This document shows positions 9,113-18,512 of a stretch of DNA of 64,000 nucleotides, one piece after another. This DNA comes from WHSW01 sp963846565 (lineage in GTDB: Bacteria > Actinomycetota > Thermoleophilia > Solirubrobacterales > 70-9). Position numbers and translations under genes: made by a program. How positions within the stretch are numbered: position 1 is the first letter of the stretch; each line of letters begins with the position of its first letter. Below the pieces are notes generated by a model. The model was not told where the DNA came from. It saw nothing but the letters and a program-made list of their open reading frames with translations, and did no database searches. The stretch lies in assembly GCA_963846565.1 (NCBI GenBank), contig CAWJWL010000003.1, positions 620,001-684,000 of the forward strand. Direction: 5' to 3'.

Positions 9113-9595
9113 GTGGGCAAGGACGAGGATCTCGAAGCGAAGGGGAGGCAGCTCGTCGACGAGATCGTCTACATGGTGCTCGGCACCGCGGACGCCGACG
9201 GCCGCCCGCTGATTTCGCCGGTCTGGTTCGCGCACGCCGGCTACTCGGACTTCTTCTGGGTCTCCGCACCGAAGGCGAGCCATTCGCGGAACATCGCCGC
9301 TCGGGCTGAAGTGTTCATCGTGGTCTTCGACTCCACACAGCAGATCGGCGCCGGGCGCGGGGTGTACGTCGAGGCGGATGCCGCGGAGCTCTCCGGCGAG
9401 GAGCTCGAGCGCGGGATCGCGGTCTTCTCGGCGCGCTCGCGGGAGCGGGGCGCCAAGGAGTGGACGGCCGCCGACGTCAGCGGTGAGGCGAACTATCGCC
9501 TCTATCGCGCCCGCGCGCGCGGGCATTCGATGCTCGACCCCGATGCCAGTCCGGACCGGCGGATCCCGGTCTCCCTGAGCTCGGACCACTCGTGA
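9113..9595 (+). CDS. Pyridoxamine 5'-phosphate oxidase-like FMN/F420-binding protein
   Basis: A 160-residue split-barrel protein starting at GTG. The strand pattern MVLGTADADGRPLISPVWFAH followed by DFFWVSAPKASHSRNIAAR is the flavin- or F420-binding part of the PPOX/FDOR superfamily. Members range from PLP biosynthesis enzymes to F420-dependent reductases and haem-degrading proteins. The R/K pattern needed to call pyridoxamine phosphate oxidase itself is not clear, so only the superfamily is assigned. Its TGA stop overlaps the GTG start of the cyclase gene in a GTGA, so the two are translationally coupled. Confidence 0.8.
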   Translation: MGKDEDLEAKGRQLVDEIVYMVLGTADADGRPLISPVWFAHAGYSDFFWVSAPKASHSRNIAARAEVFIVVFDSTQQIGAGRGVYVEADAAELSGEELERGIAVFSARSRERGAKEWTAADVSGEANYRLYRARARGHSMLDPDASPDRRIPVSLSSDHS

Positions 9596-12500
9596 ACTGC
9601 CCAGCCTGCGGCGCCGCGAACCCGGAGAAGGCCCGCTTCTGCATGGAGTGCGGGACGCCGCTCGTCGCCGGCGCCGAGTCGCCGGCGCCGGCCGAGCCCG
9701 AGGCCTACCCGGAGGAGCGGCGCAAGGCGACGGTGATCTTCGCCGACCTCTCCGGTTACACGGCGGTCTCCGAGCGGGTCGACCCGGAGCAGATGAAGTC
9801 GCTGATCGACCGCGCGCTGCGGAGGCTCGGCGAGGAGGTGATCCGCTACGGCGGCACGATCGACAAGTTCATCGGCGACAACGTGATGGGCGTCTTCGGC
9901 GCCCCGACCGCGCACGAGGACGATCCCGAGCGCGCGGTGCGGACCGGCCTTGCGATGCAGGCCGCGATGGACGAGATCAACGAGCGCACCGCCTCCGACG
10001 TCGGCGCCGAGTTCGCGCTCCGCGTCGGGATCAACTCCGGGGAGGTGCTCGCGGGCCAGGTCGGCGACGGCTACACCGTGATCGGCGACCCCGTCAACGT
10101 CGCCTCCCGCCTGCAGGCGGCGGCGAAGCCGGGCACCGTGATCGTCGGCGAGATCACCCACCGCCTCACCCGTAGCGCGATCGAGTACGTGGAGCTCGAG
10201 CCGCTGACCCTGAAGGGCAAGGCGGAGCCGGTGCCGGCGTGGGAGGCGGTGCGCGCGGTCGTCCGCGGGCGCACGGTCCGCGCGCCGCGGCTCTCCACCA
10301 ACCTCGTCGGCCGCCAGGCCGAGTCCGACCTGCTGGTCGAGCTGTTCGAGCGCACGGTCGCGGACTCACGCCCGCAACTGGTCACCCTCGTCGGCCAGGC
10401 CGGCGTCGGCAAGTCGCGCCTCCTGCGGGAGCTCAGCGGCCGCCTCGGAGAGCTCGACCCGCCGCCGGCGGTCCGCGTCGGCAGCTGCCCCGCGTACGGG
10501 GCGGGGCTCGCCTACTGGGCGCTCGGCGAGGTCGTCCGCGGCACCTTCGAGATCCTCGACACCGACGAGAGCGAAGTTGCGGCGCGAAAGCTGATCCGCG
10601 GGATCGAAGGGCTGATGGCCGACACGGACACCGGGGAGGACGCGGAGCGCCTCGCCGAGGCAATCGGGCGCGCGGTCGGGATCGAGCTTCACGACGAGAA
10701 CCCGGCGGCTTCGACCGAGACCGAGGGCGCAGCGCAGGCGCGCGACCGCCTCTTCTCCGCGGTGCGGACGCTGGTCGAAGCGGCCAGCCTGCGCCAGCCG
10801 CTGGTGTTCGCGATCGAGGACATCCACTGGGCGGACGAGGGAATGCTCGACCTCATCGAGCACCTGGCCCAGTGGGTGCGAGGGCCGGCGCTGCTGATCT
10901 GCCTTACGCGTGATGAGCTGCTCGAGCGCCGCCCTGAATGGGGCTATGGACCGCGCAACGTGTCGACCGTCAGCCTCGAGCCGCTCGATCACGAACAGGC
11001 GCGGAAGCTGGTCGGGGCGCTGATCCCCGCCGGGGCCGATGTAGCGGCGATGGTCGAGGAGGTGGCGGAGCGCTCCGGCGGTAATCCACTGTTCGCCGAG
11101 GAGATCGTCAACCGCCTGATCGAGGAGGGCGCGAGCGATCCGGAATCGCTGCCGGACACCGTGCACTCGGTCCTCGCCGCGCGCCTCGACGCGCTTCCTC
11201 AACCCGAGCGGCGAGTCCTCCAGCATGCCTCGGTCGTCGGCCAAACCTTCTGGGAGGGGTCGCTGAGCGCCGTCGCGAGCGAGGAGGGCCTCGACCTGAC
11301 CAGCGCGCTCGTCCAGCTGCAGGAGAAGGATCTCGTCGTCCAGGTCGCCGGCAGCCGCCTCGCCGGCGAGCAGGAGTACGCCTTCAAGCACGCGCTCATC
11401 CGCGACGTCGCCTACTCGACGCTGCCCAAGTCGCTGCGGGCGCGTAAGCACGCCGAGGTCGGCGCCTTCATCACCGACCGCGCCGCCGACCGCTCGGAGG
11501 CGGTCGTCGCCACCGTCGCCGACCACCTCGGCCGCGCCGCGTCACTCGGTGCCGGCGCCGACCTCGAGCCAGGCGAGCTCGAGCAGATCGACGCGAGGGC
11601 GCTCGAGGCGCTCGAGGCGGCCGGAGATCTCTCCGCCTCGCTGTATTCGAACAGCGAGGCGTTGCGCCACTACGAGGCCGCGCTCGCGCTGCGCGGGGTC
11701 GAGCCGGACGTCGCCGCCCGGATCGGCGAGAAGCTCGGCGACGTCGCCCTGCGGCTCGGCCACGTCGATCGCGCCGTCTCCGCGTGGGAGCTGTGCATGG
11801 AACACCATCGGGCCGAGGAGCAGCTCGAGCGGGTCGGCGACCTGCACCGCAAGATCGGCGCGGGGCTCTGGCACAAGGGCGATCGCGCCGCTTCGATCGA
11901 GCACTACCAGCGCGGCATCGACCTGCTCAAGGACGGGCCGCCCTCGCTCGAGCTCGTCCGCCTCTACGAGGAGGCCGCCTCGCTCTACATGCACACCGGC
12001 GACAACATGCTCGCGATCTACGCTTCGGAGAAGGCGCTGCGCCTCGCCCAGCGCCTCGACGAAGCCGCCGCGGCGAGTCGCGCGCACGGGATCTTCGGCC
12101 GCGTCTTCGGCCGCATCGGCGACTACGAGCGCGCCCGCGAGAACCTCGAGCGCTCGGTCGAGCTCGCGCGCGATGCCGACCCCGGCGAGGCGGTGCGCGC
12201 ACTGCTCGCGCTCGGCTACCACCTCGAGGTCTCCGAGGCCGACTACGCGGGCGCCGCGGCGGCCTACGACGAGGGCCTGAAGCTGAGCGTCGAGACCGGC
12301 GATCTGCCTTCGCGCGTCGAGCTGCACGCGGCGCTCGCCGGGCTCGCCGTCCATGGCGGCGACTGGGAGTCGGTCGAGCGCGAGACCGAGGCGTCGGCGA
12401 GCCTCGCCGAGCGCGAGGGATTGAGCGGCAAGCTCTGTTTCCCGTATTCGCTGCGCGGAATCCTGAGCTGGCACACGGGTGACCTCGACGAGGCCGTCCG

Positions 12501-12945
12501 CGGCCTCGAGGGCGCCTTCGAGCTCGCCGATCAGGTCGGCCGCTCCGAGATCGCGTTCGAGTCGCTCTACTGGCTAGCCGCCTCCCTCCGCGACCGCGGC
12601 GACCACGCCGACGCCGACCAGACGCTCGCCCGAGCGCTCGACCTCTGCGAGCGCGCCGGCCTGATCGCGCAGTCGCTCGAGGCGACGGCGGCGCGCGCGG
12701 TCAACCTCGCGCTTTGGGAGAAGGGCGAGCGCGCGCGGGAGGTCGCCGGCGAAGCGGAGGGCCTCGCCGAGCGACTCCGCTACCCGGTGGGCGAGGCGGC
12801 AAGCCTCGAGGCCCGCGGTGCCTCGGCGGCCGACCCGGGCGAGCGACTGAGGCTCTTGGAGGAGGCGCGCGAGGCGTGGAGCGGGCTCGGGCGGCCGCTG
12901 GACGCGGAGCGGTGCGCGGGGCTTGCGGAGCGGGTCGCGGGGTAG
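9592..12945 (+). CDS. Zinc-ribbon class III adenylate cyclase-type / AAA ATPase / TPR regulator
   Basis: A 1117-residue multidomain signalling protein. Residues 3-20 form a zinc ribbon (Cys 3, 6, 17, 20). The cyclase homology domain follows, with metal-binding Asp 52 in FADLSGY and Asp 96 in FIGDNVMG, and RVGINSGEV near 140. A P-loop GQAGVGKS near residue 267 and a Walker B LVFAIEDIHWADEG near 405 define an STAND/AAA ATPase of the MalT/AfsR type. The C-terminal half, from about 640, is built of TPR-like helices. Whether the cyclase is active cannot be told. It is coupled by a 4-nt overlap to the FMN-binding protein. Proteins of this layout are strongly expanded in some actinobacteria. Confidence 0.88.
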   Translation: MNCPACGAANPEKARFCMECGTPLVAGAESPAPAEPEAYPEERRKATVIFADLSGYTAVSERVDPEQMKSLIDRALRRLGEEVIRYGGTIDKFIGDNVMGVFGAPTAHEDDPERAVRTGLAMQAAMDEINERTASDVGAEFALRVGINSGEVLAGQVGDGYTVIGDPVNVASRLQAAAKPGTVIVGEITHRLTRSAIEYVELEPLTLKGKAEPVPAWEAVRAVVRGRTVRAPRLSTNLVGRQAESDLLVELFERTVADSRPQLVTLVGQAGVGKSRLLRELSGRLGELDPPPAVRVGSCPAYGAGLAYWALGEVVRGTFEILDTDESEVAARKLIRGIEGLMADTDTGEDAERLAEAIGRAVGIELHDENPAASTETEGAAQARDRLFSAVRTLVEAASLRQPLVFAIEDIHWADEGMLDLIEHLAQWVRGPALLICLTRDELLERRPEWGYGPRNVSTVSLEPLDHEQARKLVGALIPAGADVAAMVEEVAERSGGNPLFAEEIVNRLIEEGASDPESLPDTVHSVLAARLDALPQPERRVLQHASVVGQTFWEGSLSAVASEEGLDLTSALVQLQEKDLVVQVAGSRLAGEQEYAFKHALIRDVAYSTLPKSLRARKHAEVGAFITDRAADRSEAVVATVADHLGRAASLGAGADLEPGELEQIDARALEALEAAGDLSASLYSNSEALRHYEAALALRGVEPDVAARIGEKLGDVALRLGHVDRAVSAWELCMEHHRAEEQLERVGDLHRKIGAGLWHKGDRAASIEHYQRGIDLLKDGPPSLELVRLYEEAASLYMHTGDNMLAIYASEKALRLAQRLDEAAAASRAHGIFGRVFGRIGDYERARENLERSVELARDADPGEAVRALLALGYHLEVSEADYAGAAAAYDEGLKLSVETGDLPSRVELHAALAGLAVHGGDWESVERETEASASLAEREGLSGKLCFPYSLRGILSWHTGDLDEAVRGLEGAFELADQVGRSEIAFESLYWLAASLRDRGDHADADQTLARALDLCERAGLIAQSLEATAARAVNLALWEKGERAREVAGEAEGLAERLRYPVGEAASLEARGASAADPGERLRLLEEAREAWSGLGRPLDAERCAGLAERVAG

Positions 12946-12972
12946 GAGCTGGGCTCTCCCGAAGTGCGAGAT

Positions 12973-13005
12973 CGCAGTTAACGACGAATAGCGTCGTCAA
13001 CTGCG
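12973..13005. repeat. Perfectly spaced inverted repeat behind the cyclase gene
   Basis: CGCAGTTAACGAC and GTCGTCAACTGCG form a 13-base stem with one G-T wobble and a 7-base loop. It lies 27 bases after the cyclase stop and just before the convergent small membrane protein. It is much less GC-rich than the other terminators here and lacks a T-tract, so it may be a terminator or a protein-binding palindrome. Confidence 0.5.
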
Positions 13006-13016
13006 AGTTCGGTGCT

Positions 13017-13283
13017 CTACGAGCCCCCGCGCCGCGGGATCACGCCCTCTCGCTTCCAGCGCGAGTCGGCGCGCGCAGGCCAGACGAGCATGATCACGAG
13101 GCCCGCGGCGCTGAGGATCAGCCCCGCTGCGAGCCCCGGGCGCTCGCCGTAGCCCTTGCGCTCCGAGATCCAGGCGGCCGCGATCGCGGAGGCGAGCCAG
13201 ATGTAGGTGAGCCAGAGCGCCTTCGCGCCGATCAGGGCGATGATGGTCGTCGGGTCATGTCCCCAGGTATGCCTTCTGCACAT
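13017..13283 (-). CDS. Small membrane protein at the end of the liv operon
   Basis: An open frame of up to 88 residues with two hydrophobic segments (IIALIGAKALWLTYIWLASAIAAAW near 13-37 and PGLAAGLILSAAGLVIMLVWP near 48-68) separated by a charged loop, and a basic C-terminus. The ATG at 13283 overlaps the end of livF by 29 bases. I do not recognise a family. Its position suggests cotranscription with the branched-chain amino-acid transporter, but it may be an unrelated passenger. Confidence 0.5.
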   Translation of the reverse strand: MCRRHTWGHDPTTIIALIGAKALWLTYIWLASAIAAAWISERKGYGERPGLAAGLILSAAGLVIMLVWPARADSRWKREGVIPRRGGS

Positions 13284-13962
13284 CGGGGTTCTGGCGCAGC
13301 GATGCCGACTCGCCGGCGAGCACGACCTCGCCGGTTTCGAGCACGTAGGCGCGCTGGGAAACGCCGAGCGCGTAGTTCGCGTTCTGCTCGACCAGAAGGA
13401 TCGTCGTCCCGGTGCGGCTGATCTCGGCGATCGTCTCGTAGATCCGCTCGACGAGAAGCGGCGCGATCCCCATCGAGGGCTCGTCGAGCAGCAGGAGCCG
13501 CGGGCGCGCCATCATCGCCCGCCCGATCGCCAGCATCTGCTGCTCGCCGCCGGACATCGTCCCCGCCTTCTGCTGCTCGCGCTCGAAGAGGCGCGGGAAG
13601 AGCTCGAAGACGCGCTCGAGGTCCGACGTCAGGTCCTCGCCGCGGCGCAGGTAGGCGCCCAGTTCGAGGTTCTCGCGCACCGTCATGCGCGGGAAACAGC
13701 GTCGGCCCTCGGGCACCTGCGAGATGCCGAGCCCCACGATCCGGCTCGGGGGCATCCTCGCGATCTCGCGGCCGTCGAAGCGGATGGAGCCGTTTCGCGG
13801 CGGGCTGAGGCCGGAGATCGAGCGCAGCGTCGTCGACTTGCCGGCGCCGTTGGAGCCGATCATCGTCACGACCTCGCCCCTGCCGACCTCGAGCGAGACG
13901 CCGCGCAGCGCCTCGATCGTGCCGTAGTAGGTGTGGATTCCCTCGACCTCGAGCAGCGCCAT
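13255..13962 (-). CDS. livF: Branched-chain amino acid ABC transporter, ATP-binding protein LivF
   Basis: A 235-residue ABC ATPase of the HAAT family. Walker A is GSNGAGKST near residue 37, the signature is MSGGEQQMLAIGRA near 136, Walker B is LLLLDEPSMGIAP near 155 and the H-loop position carries VEQN, the usual LivF variation. The chain length and GLGISQVPEGRRCFPRMTV are typical of LivF rather than LivG. It starts two bases after the livG stop. This is the only ATPase or permease gene of the operon that reads without a frame break. Confidence 0.93.
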   Translation of the reverse strand: MALLEVEGIHTYYGTIEALRGVSLEVGRGEVVTMIGSNGAGKSTTLRSISGLSPPRNGSIRFDGREIARMPPSRIVGLGISQVPEGRRCFPRMTVRENLELGAYLRRGEDLTSDLERVFELFPRLFEREQQKAGTMSGGEQQMLAIGRAMMARPRLLLLDEPSMGIAPLLVERIYETIAEISRTGTTILLVEQNANYALGVSQRAYVLETGEVVLAGESASLRQNPDVQKAYLGT

Positions 13963-13964
13963 GG

Positions 13965-14746
13965 TCAACCGTCCCCGCTTCGCCCGAGGTAGGCCTCGAT
14001 CACCTTGGGATCGCGCCGGACGTCCTCCGGCGCCCCCTCGGCGATCTTCACTCCGTGGTCGAGCACCGTGATCCGCTCGGAGACGCCCATGACCACCTTC
14101 ATGTCGTGCTCGATCAGCAGGATCGTCAGGTTGCGCTCGTCGCGGAGCTTGCGGATGAACTCGGTCAGCGCGTTCGACTCGAGCGGGTTCATCCCCGCCG
14201 TCGGCTCGTCGAGCAAAAGCACGGTCGGATCCGAGGCGAGCGCACGGGCGATCTCGACCCGGCGCTGATCGCCGTAGGAGAGGTTCGCCGCAGTCTGCTC
14301 GGCGAGACCCTCGGCGAGCCCGACGTAGCGCAGTGTCTCCGCTGCCTTCTCGCGCACCTGACGCTCCTCCCTGCGCACCCGCGGCGGGCGCAGGATCGAG
14401 CCGAAGAGCCCCGCCCGCATGCGCGCGTGCTGTCCGATCATCACGTTCTCGAGCGCCGACATCGTCGGGAAGAGGCGGATGTTCTGGAACGTGCGCGCGA
14501 TCCCCATCGCCATGATCCGATCCGGCCGCGAACCGCGAGATCTCCCGACCGCCGAACGTGATCGCCCCGGTGCTGGGCTTGTAGAGCCCGGTGAGCATGT
14601 TGAAGAGCGTCGTCTTGCCGGCTCCGTTCGGGCCGATCACCGCACGCGATCGAGCCCTCCGCGATCTCGAAGTCGAGCTCCTCGACCGCGACCAGCCCGC
14701 CGAAGCGCTTGCTCACCGAATCGGTGGCGATCAGGGCCGGGCTCAC
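13965..14746 (-). pseudogene. livG: LivG, branched-chain amino acid ABC ATP-binding protein, two frame breaks
   Basis: About 255 residues encoded in three pieces. The N-terminal piece from a GTG start carries KRFGGLVAVEELDFEIAEGS. The middle piece carries VIGPNGAGKTTLFNMLTGLY with Walker A. The last carries MGIARTFQNIRLFPTM, the signature LSYGDQRRVEIARAL, Walker B LLLDEPTAGMNP and the LivG C-terminus. Removing one C from the plus strand near 14640 and one near 14522 restores a single frame with the motifs in register. The reading frame loss is therefore probably a consensus error, although a real pseudogene cannot be excluded. The GTG start overlaps the livM stop as GTGA. Confidence 0.85.
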
Positions 14747-15968
14747 CGTGGGCCGTCCTCACGCAGCTCGACGTCCGTCCCCGCCCCGGCGCGGTCCCCG
14801 GCCCCCACCCCGTGGAGCTCGAGCTTTCGCCGGCGCTCCGGCAGGAGCCCCTCGGGTCTGAGGACCATCACGATCACGAGCAGGAAGCCGAAGATCCCGT
14901 AGCTGAGCTGTGTCAGGTCGAAATCGAGCCCGATGTCCTTCGGCACCCCGTTCAGCACGTCGGGGATCAGGTAGCTGTTGATGAACGAGAGCGTGATCGC
15001 GCCGATCACCACGCCCCAGATCGAGCCGAGCCCGCCGATGATCACCATCGCGAGGACGAAGATCGAGAACGAGAACTGGAACTGGTCGGCGTTGACCGTG
15101 TTCAGATACGAGCCGAGGAAGGCGCCGGAGACGCCGCCGAAGGCCGCACCCGTCCCGTAGGCGAGCAGCTTCGTCCGCACGATCGGGACGCCCATGCTGG
15201 CGGCGGCGACCTCGTCCTCGCGCAACGCCACCCAGGCACGCCCGAGGCGCGAGTCGCGCAGCCGGAAGTTGACGAAGAGCACGATCAGCGCCAGCCCGAG
15301 CGCGACGAAGTACCACGAGCGCAGATCGAGCGAGGTGAACGGGTCGACGAACGGCAGGTCGATCTTGTCGATCGGCGTGATCCCCTGCTTTCCGCGCGTC
15401 AGCACGGCCTCGCTCCCGAGGTCGGGGACCGCGGGCAGCTTCGCCGACCGTCGCGTCCCAGAGGCCGCCGATCCGGATCTGGTCGCCGTTGGCGGCGATC
15501 CGGCCGATGATCTCGCCGAAGGCGAGGGTGACCACGGCGATGTAGTCGCCGCGCAGGCGCAACGTCGGCAGGCCGATCGCCATCCCGGCCATCGTCGTGA
15601 AGACGACCGCGACAATGATCACGATGAGGAAGTTGATGTGGACCCCGGGGAGCTCGGCCGCAGGTCCGCTGACGAGGATGTGGAAGCCCCTCGGCGTTGT
15701 TGATGCCGAAGAAGAAGTTCGAGCCGAGCCAGCCCATCGTGTAGGCGCCGATCGCGAAGAAGGCGACGTAGCCGAGGTCGAGCAGGCCCGCGAAGCCGAC
15801 GATGATGTTGAGCCCGAGCGCCATCACGACGTAGGCGACGGCGAGCACCGCGTCGTCGATGAACGGGCTCCCGGTCTCGAAGAAGAAGGGGAGCGCGATC
15901 GCGCCGATCACGACCGCGATCGCGATCAGCTTCTCCCTGCCAGGGTGGATCGCACGCAGGCGGCTCAC
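14743..15968 (-). pseudogene. livM: LivM, branched-chain amino acid ABC permease, two frame breaks
   Basis: A permease of about 400 residues from a GTG start at 15968. Membrane segments such as AVLAVAYVVMALGLNIIVGFAGLLDLGY, the conserved G-x-x-x-LRLRGDYIAVVTLAFGEI stretch and ALREDEVAAASMGV are all present but spread over three frames. Removing one C of the plus strand at about 15687-15690 and one at about 15444 joins them. The protein ends in a cytoplasmic tail with PEGLLPERRRK. It forms the membrane channel with LivH. The stop overlaps the start of livG and the start overlaps the stop of livH, four bases each. Confidence 0.85.
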
Positions 15969-17000
15969 CCGGCCTCCCTCGTCTCTTCGCCGAGCAGGCC
16001 CCGCGGCCGCACGACCATGATCAGGACGAGGTAGGCAAAGACGATCGCGGGCGTCCACTCGGAGCCGATCCGGTTGTCGGCGATCTGCTGGATGCAGCCG
16101 ATGATCAGGCCGCCGAGCACGGCGCCGCGAAGGTTGCCGATCCCGCCCATGACCGCGGCGGTGAAGGCGATCAGGCCCGCCGTGAAGCCCTGGAAGAACC
16201 AGATCGTGGTCTGGTAGAGCGCGTAGATCAACCCGGCAGCGCCGGCGAGCAGGCCGCCGATCAGAAAGGTGGCCGAGATCGTCGTGTCGACGTTGATCCC
16301 CAGGAGCCGGGCAGCGTCGGGGTCCTGGGCCGTCGCCCGCATCGCCTTGCCCATCCGCGTCCGCGATGACGAAGGTCACCAGCGCGAGCACCAGCGGCGC
16401 GGTCGCGAGGACGGCGAGCGCGTCTCCGTTGGTGACCTCGATCCCGCCGAAGTCGAAGAGCGTGTCTTGGGAGCCGATCAGATCCGGGACGCTCTTCTGC
16501 GAGCCGCCGATCCAGAGCAGGCCGACGTTCTGGAGGATGAACGAGAAGCCGACCGCCGTGATCAGGGGCGCCAGCTTCGGCGCGTCGCGGAGCGGTCGGT
16601 AGCCGGCCCGCTCGATCATGACCGCGAGGCCGCCGCTGGCGATCGCGGAGATCAGGAGCGTGAGCACGAGTCCCAGGATCAGAAGCGGCACCGCCGTCGC
16701 GAGCCCGACTCCGATCGTGGTCCAGAAGGCGAAGGCGACGAGCGAGCCGATCATGAAGACCTCGCCGTGAGCGAAGTTGATCAGCTCGACGATGCCGTAG
16801 ACCATCGTGTAGCCGAGCGCGATCAGCGCCCAGATCGCGCCGTTCGAGACGCCGTCGACGAGGTTGTTGCCTAGCCGCGTCAGGTTCCCGTCCGTCGACA
16901 GGTCGTGGATGCCGAAGGCGATCGGCATCACGAGCAGGAGCGCGACGAGGATCCAGGCGGATGCGCGCGGGGAGATGGATGCCCGCGCCCGCAGGCTCAT
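15965..17000 (-). pseudogene. livH: LivH, branched-chain amino acid ABC permease, one frame break
   Basis: A permease of about 340 residues. I chose the ATG at 17000, which has AGCAGG upstream, over a TTG at 17045. The LivH hallmark GAIWALIALGYTMVYGIVELINFAHGEVFM is in the first piece, and MGKAMRATAQDPDAARLLGIN with the last three membrane segments is in the second. One extra C on the plus strand at about 16361 separates them. It would pair with LivM to move Leu, Ile and Val or related solutes inward. The ABC ATPases LivG and LivF follow in the same operon. Confidence 0.86.
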
Positions 17001-17114
17001 CAGCCTGCTGTCGAGGGCCTCGGGTAGGAGCGGCGGGCGGCTCAAGCGCGTGCGTCGGCGAATCCGGCGCCGGGGCCCATCGCCCCGCCGCCGGATCGCC
17101 TCAGTCTCATCTCG

Positions 17115-18389
17115 CTATTCGGTCGAGATCTTCTGATCGAAGACGAGCTCGCCGCCGTCGATCGTGAAGACGCCGTAGTCGGTCAGGGTCGTGTCGCCGT
17201 TCTCGTCGATCGAGTAGGTGCCGAGGATCGAGTCGCGATCCTCGGTCGCGAACAGCGCCTCGACCACCGCCGCGCGGTCGGTCGGATCCTCGGCGCGCTC
17301 GAGCACGTCGAGGATCAGCTGGCCGGCCTCGTAGCCGTAGATCGCGTAGGGCTCGGCCTTGCCGTACTCGGCCTCGTAGTCCTCGTAGAACTTGGCGCCC
17401 TCGGGGCCGTAGTCCTCCTCGGAGAGCGTCGCCACGGTCACCTTCGTGTTCGCGGCGATCTCCTCGGGAAGGCCGCCGGAGAAGTCCGAGTCGGCGACGC
17501 CGTCGTCGCCGTAGAGCTTCACGTCCGGAACCGCGGCGGCGATGTCCTTGTAGAGCTGGACCGCGTTCGAGGCGGTGATCCCACCGAAGAAGAAGCAGTC
17601 GATTCCCTGGCTCGCCAGGTCCTCGGCCTCCGCCCGGTAGTTCGCGGCCTTCGTGTCGATGCCGCCGGCGTTGACGAGCTCGTAGTCGAACTCCTCCGCC
17701 GCCAGTTCGACGTTGGTCGCGAGGCCCTCGCCGAAGACCTCGTTGTCGTGCAGAACTCCGACCGACGTGCAGCCGTCCTCGTCCATCAGCGTCGCGAGCG
17801 CGGCGCCCTGGACGGTGTCCTTGGGAACGATGCGGGCGTAGTTGCGGTAGCCGGTCGGGTAGTAGATGTCCGGCTCGCCGATCTCGGTGTCGGCTCCGGG
17901 CTCATCGGAGGTCAGCCCGACGGCGGTGTTGCCGGGCGAGAGCATCGCCATCCCGTTCTCGTTCAGGATCGGGATCGAGATCGCCGCGGCGCCGGAGTTG
18001 AAGGTGCCGAGGTAGGCGACCGCGGACTCGTCCTGCGCCGCGCGCTTCGCGTTCGCCGACTCCGCCTCCGGCGTCCAGGCACCGGCCTGGGCGGTCGAGT
18101 CGTCGAGCGGCTCGAAGTTGATGCTGACGCCGCCGGCCTCGTTGCCGGCCTGGGTGAGCGCAAGCTCGATCCCGTTCTGGATCGCGATGCCGGTCGGGCG
18201 CGAGGAGCCCTGCAGGGGCAGGCTCGAGTAGATCGTCACCTCACCGCCGGAAGCTTCGCCTCCGCCTGAGGACGCGGACGTGGTCTCATCGCCGCCCTCC
18301 TCCTCGTCATCGCCGCAGGCGGCGACGCCGAATGAGAGAGCGAGGACAAGACAGCCACCGGCCAACAGGCGGCGAGTTCGGATCGGCAC
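17115..18389 (-). CDS. livK: Branched-chain amino acid ABC transporter, substrate-binding lipoprotein
   Basis: A 424-residue periplasmic-binding-protein type I lipoprotein, first gene of the liv operon. The GTG start has GGAGG ten bases upstream. The leader ends in GVAAC (Cys about 25), followed by an acidic and Ser/Gly-rich linker. The mature part shows VTIYSSLPLQGSSRPTG, the VAYLGTFNSGAAAISIPILNE segment and SVGVLHDNEVFGEGL, all typical of the LivK/LivJ family. It would capture an amino acid outside the membrane and deliver it to LivHM. The ligand may be an amino acid other than Leu/Ile/Val. The 114-base gap to livH may allow separate transcript processing. Confidence 0.92.
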   Translation of the reverse strand: MPIRTRRLLAGGCLVLALSFGVAACGDDEEEGGDETTSASSGGGEASGGEVTIYSSLPLQGSSRPTGIAIQNGIELALTQAGNEAGGVSINFEPLDDSTAQAGAWTPEAESANAKRAAQDESAVAYLGTFNSGAAAISIPILNENGMAMLSPGNTAVGLTSDEPGADTEIGEPDIYYPTGYRNYARIVPKDTVQGAALATLMDEDGCTSVGVLHDNEVFGEGLATNVELAAEEFDYELVNAGGIDTKAANYRAEAEDLASQGIDCFFFGGITASNAVQLYKDIAAAVPDVKLYGDDGVADSDFSGGLPEEIAANTKVTVATLSEEDYGPEGAKFYEDYEAEYGKAEPYAIYGYEAGQLILDVLERAEDPTDRAAVVEALFATEDRDSILGTYSIDENGDTTLTDYGVFTIDGGELVFDQKISTE

Positions 18390-18449
18390 GGGTACAGACC
18401 TCCCAGGTTGCGTTGTCCCCCCGGGACGGGAGCAACCCTATACCCATGA

Positions 18450-18505
18450 ATGCCGAACGTTCCGACAGAATCCTCCGCTTCGCGTCCGGTTCTGTCGGGT
18501 CGCTG
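18450..18505 (+). repeat. Dispersed stem-loop element, copy 2
   Basis: Begins ATGCCGAACGTTCCG, has the loop TCCTCCGCTTCGCGTCCGG and ends TCGGGTCGCTG. The stem CCGACAGAA (18462-18470) pairs perfectly with TTCTGTCGG (18490-18498). It lies between livK and the ferritin-like gene, 8 bases from the stop of the latter. Confidence 0.75.
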
Positions 18506-18512
18506 TAGCTAC

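Noticed and set aside
14522..16361. Programmed ribosomal frameshifting in livG, livH and livM
   Set aside because: Five breaks with no slippery heptamer and the same +1 pattern in unrelated genes point to sequence error or decay.
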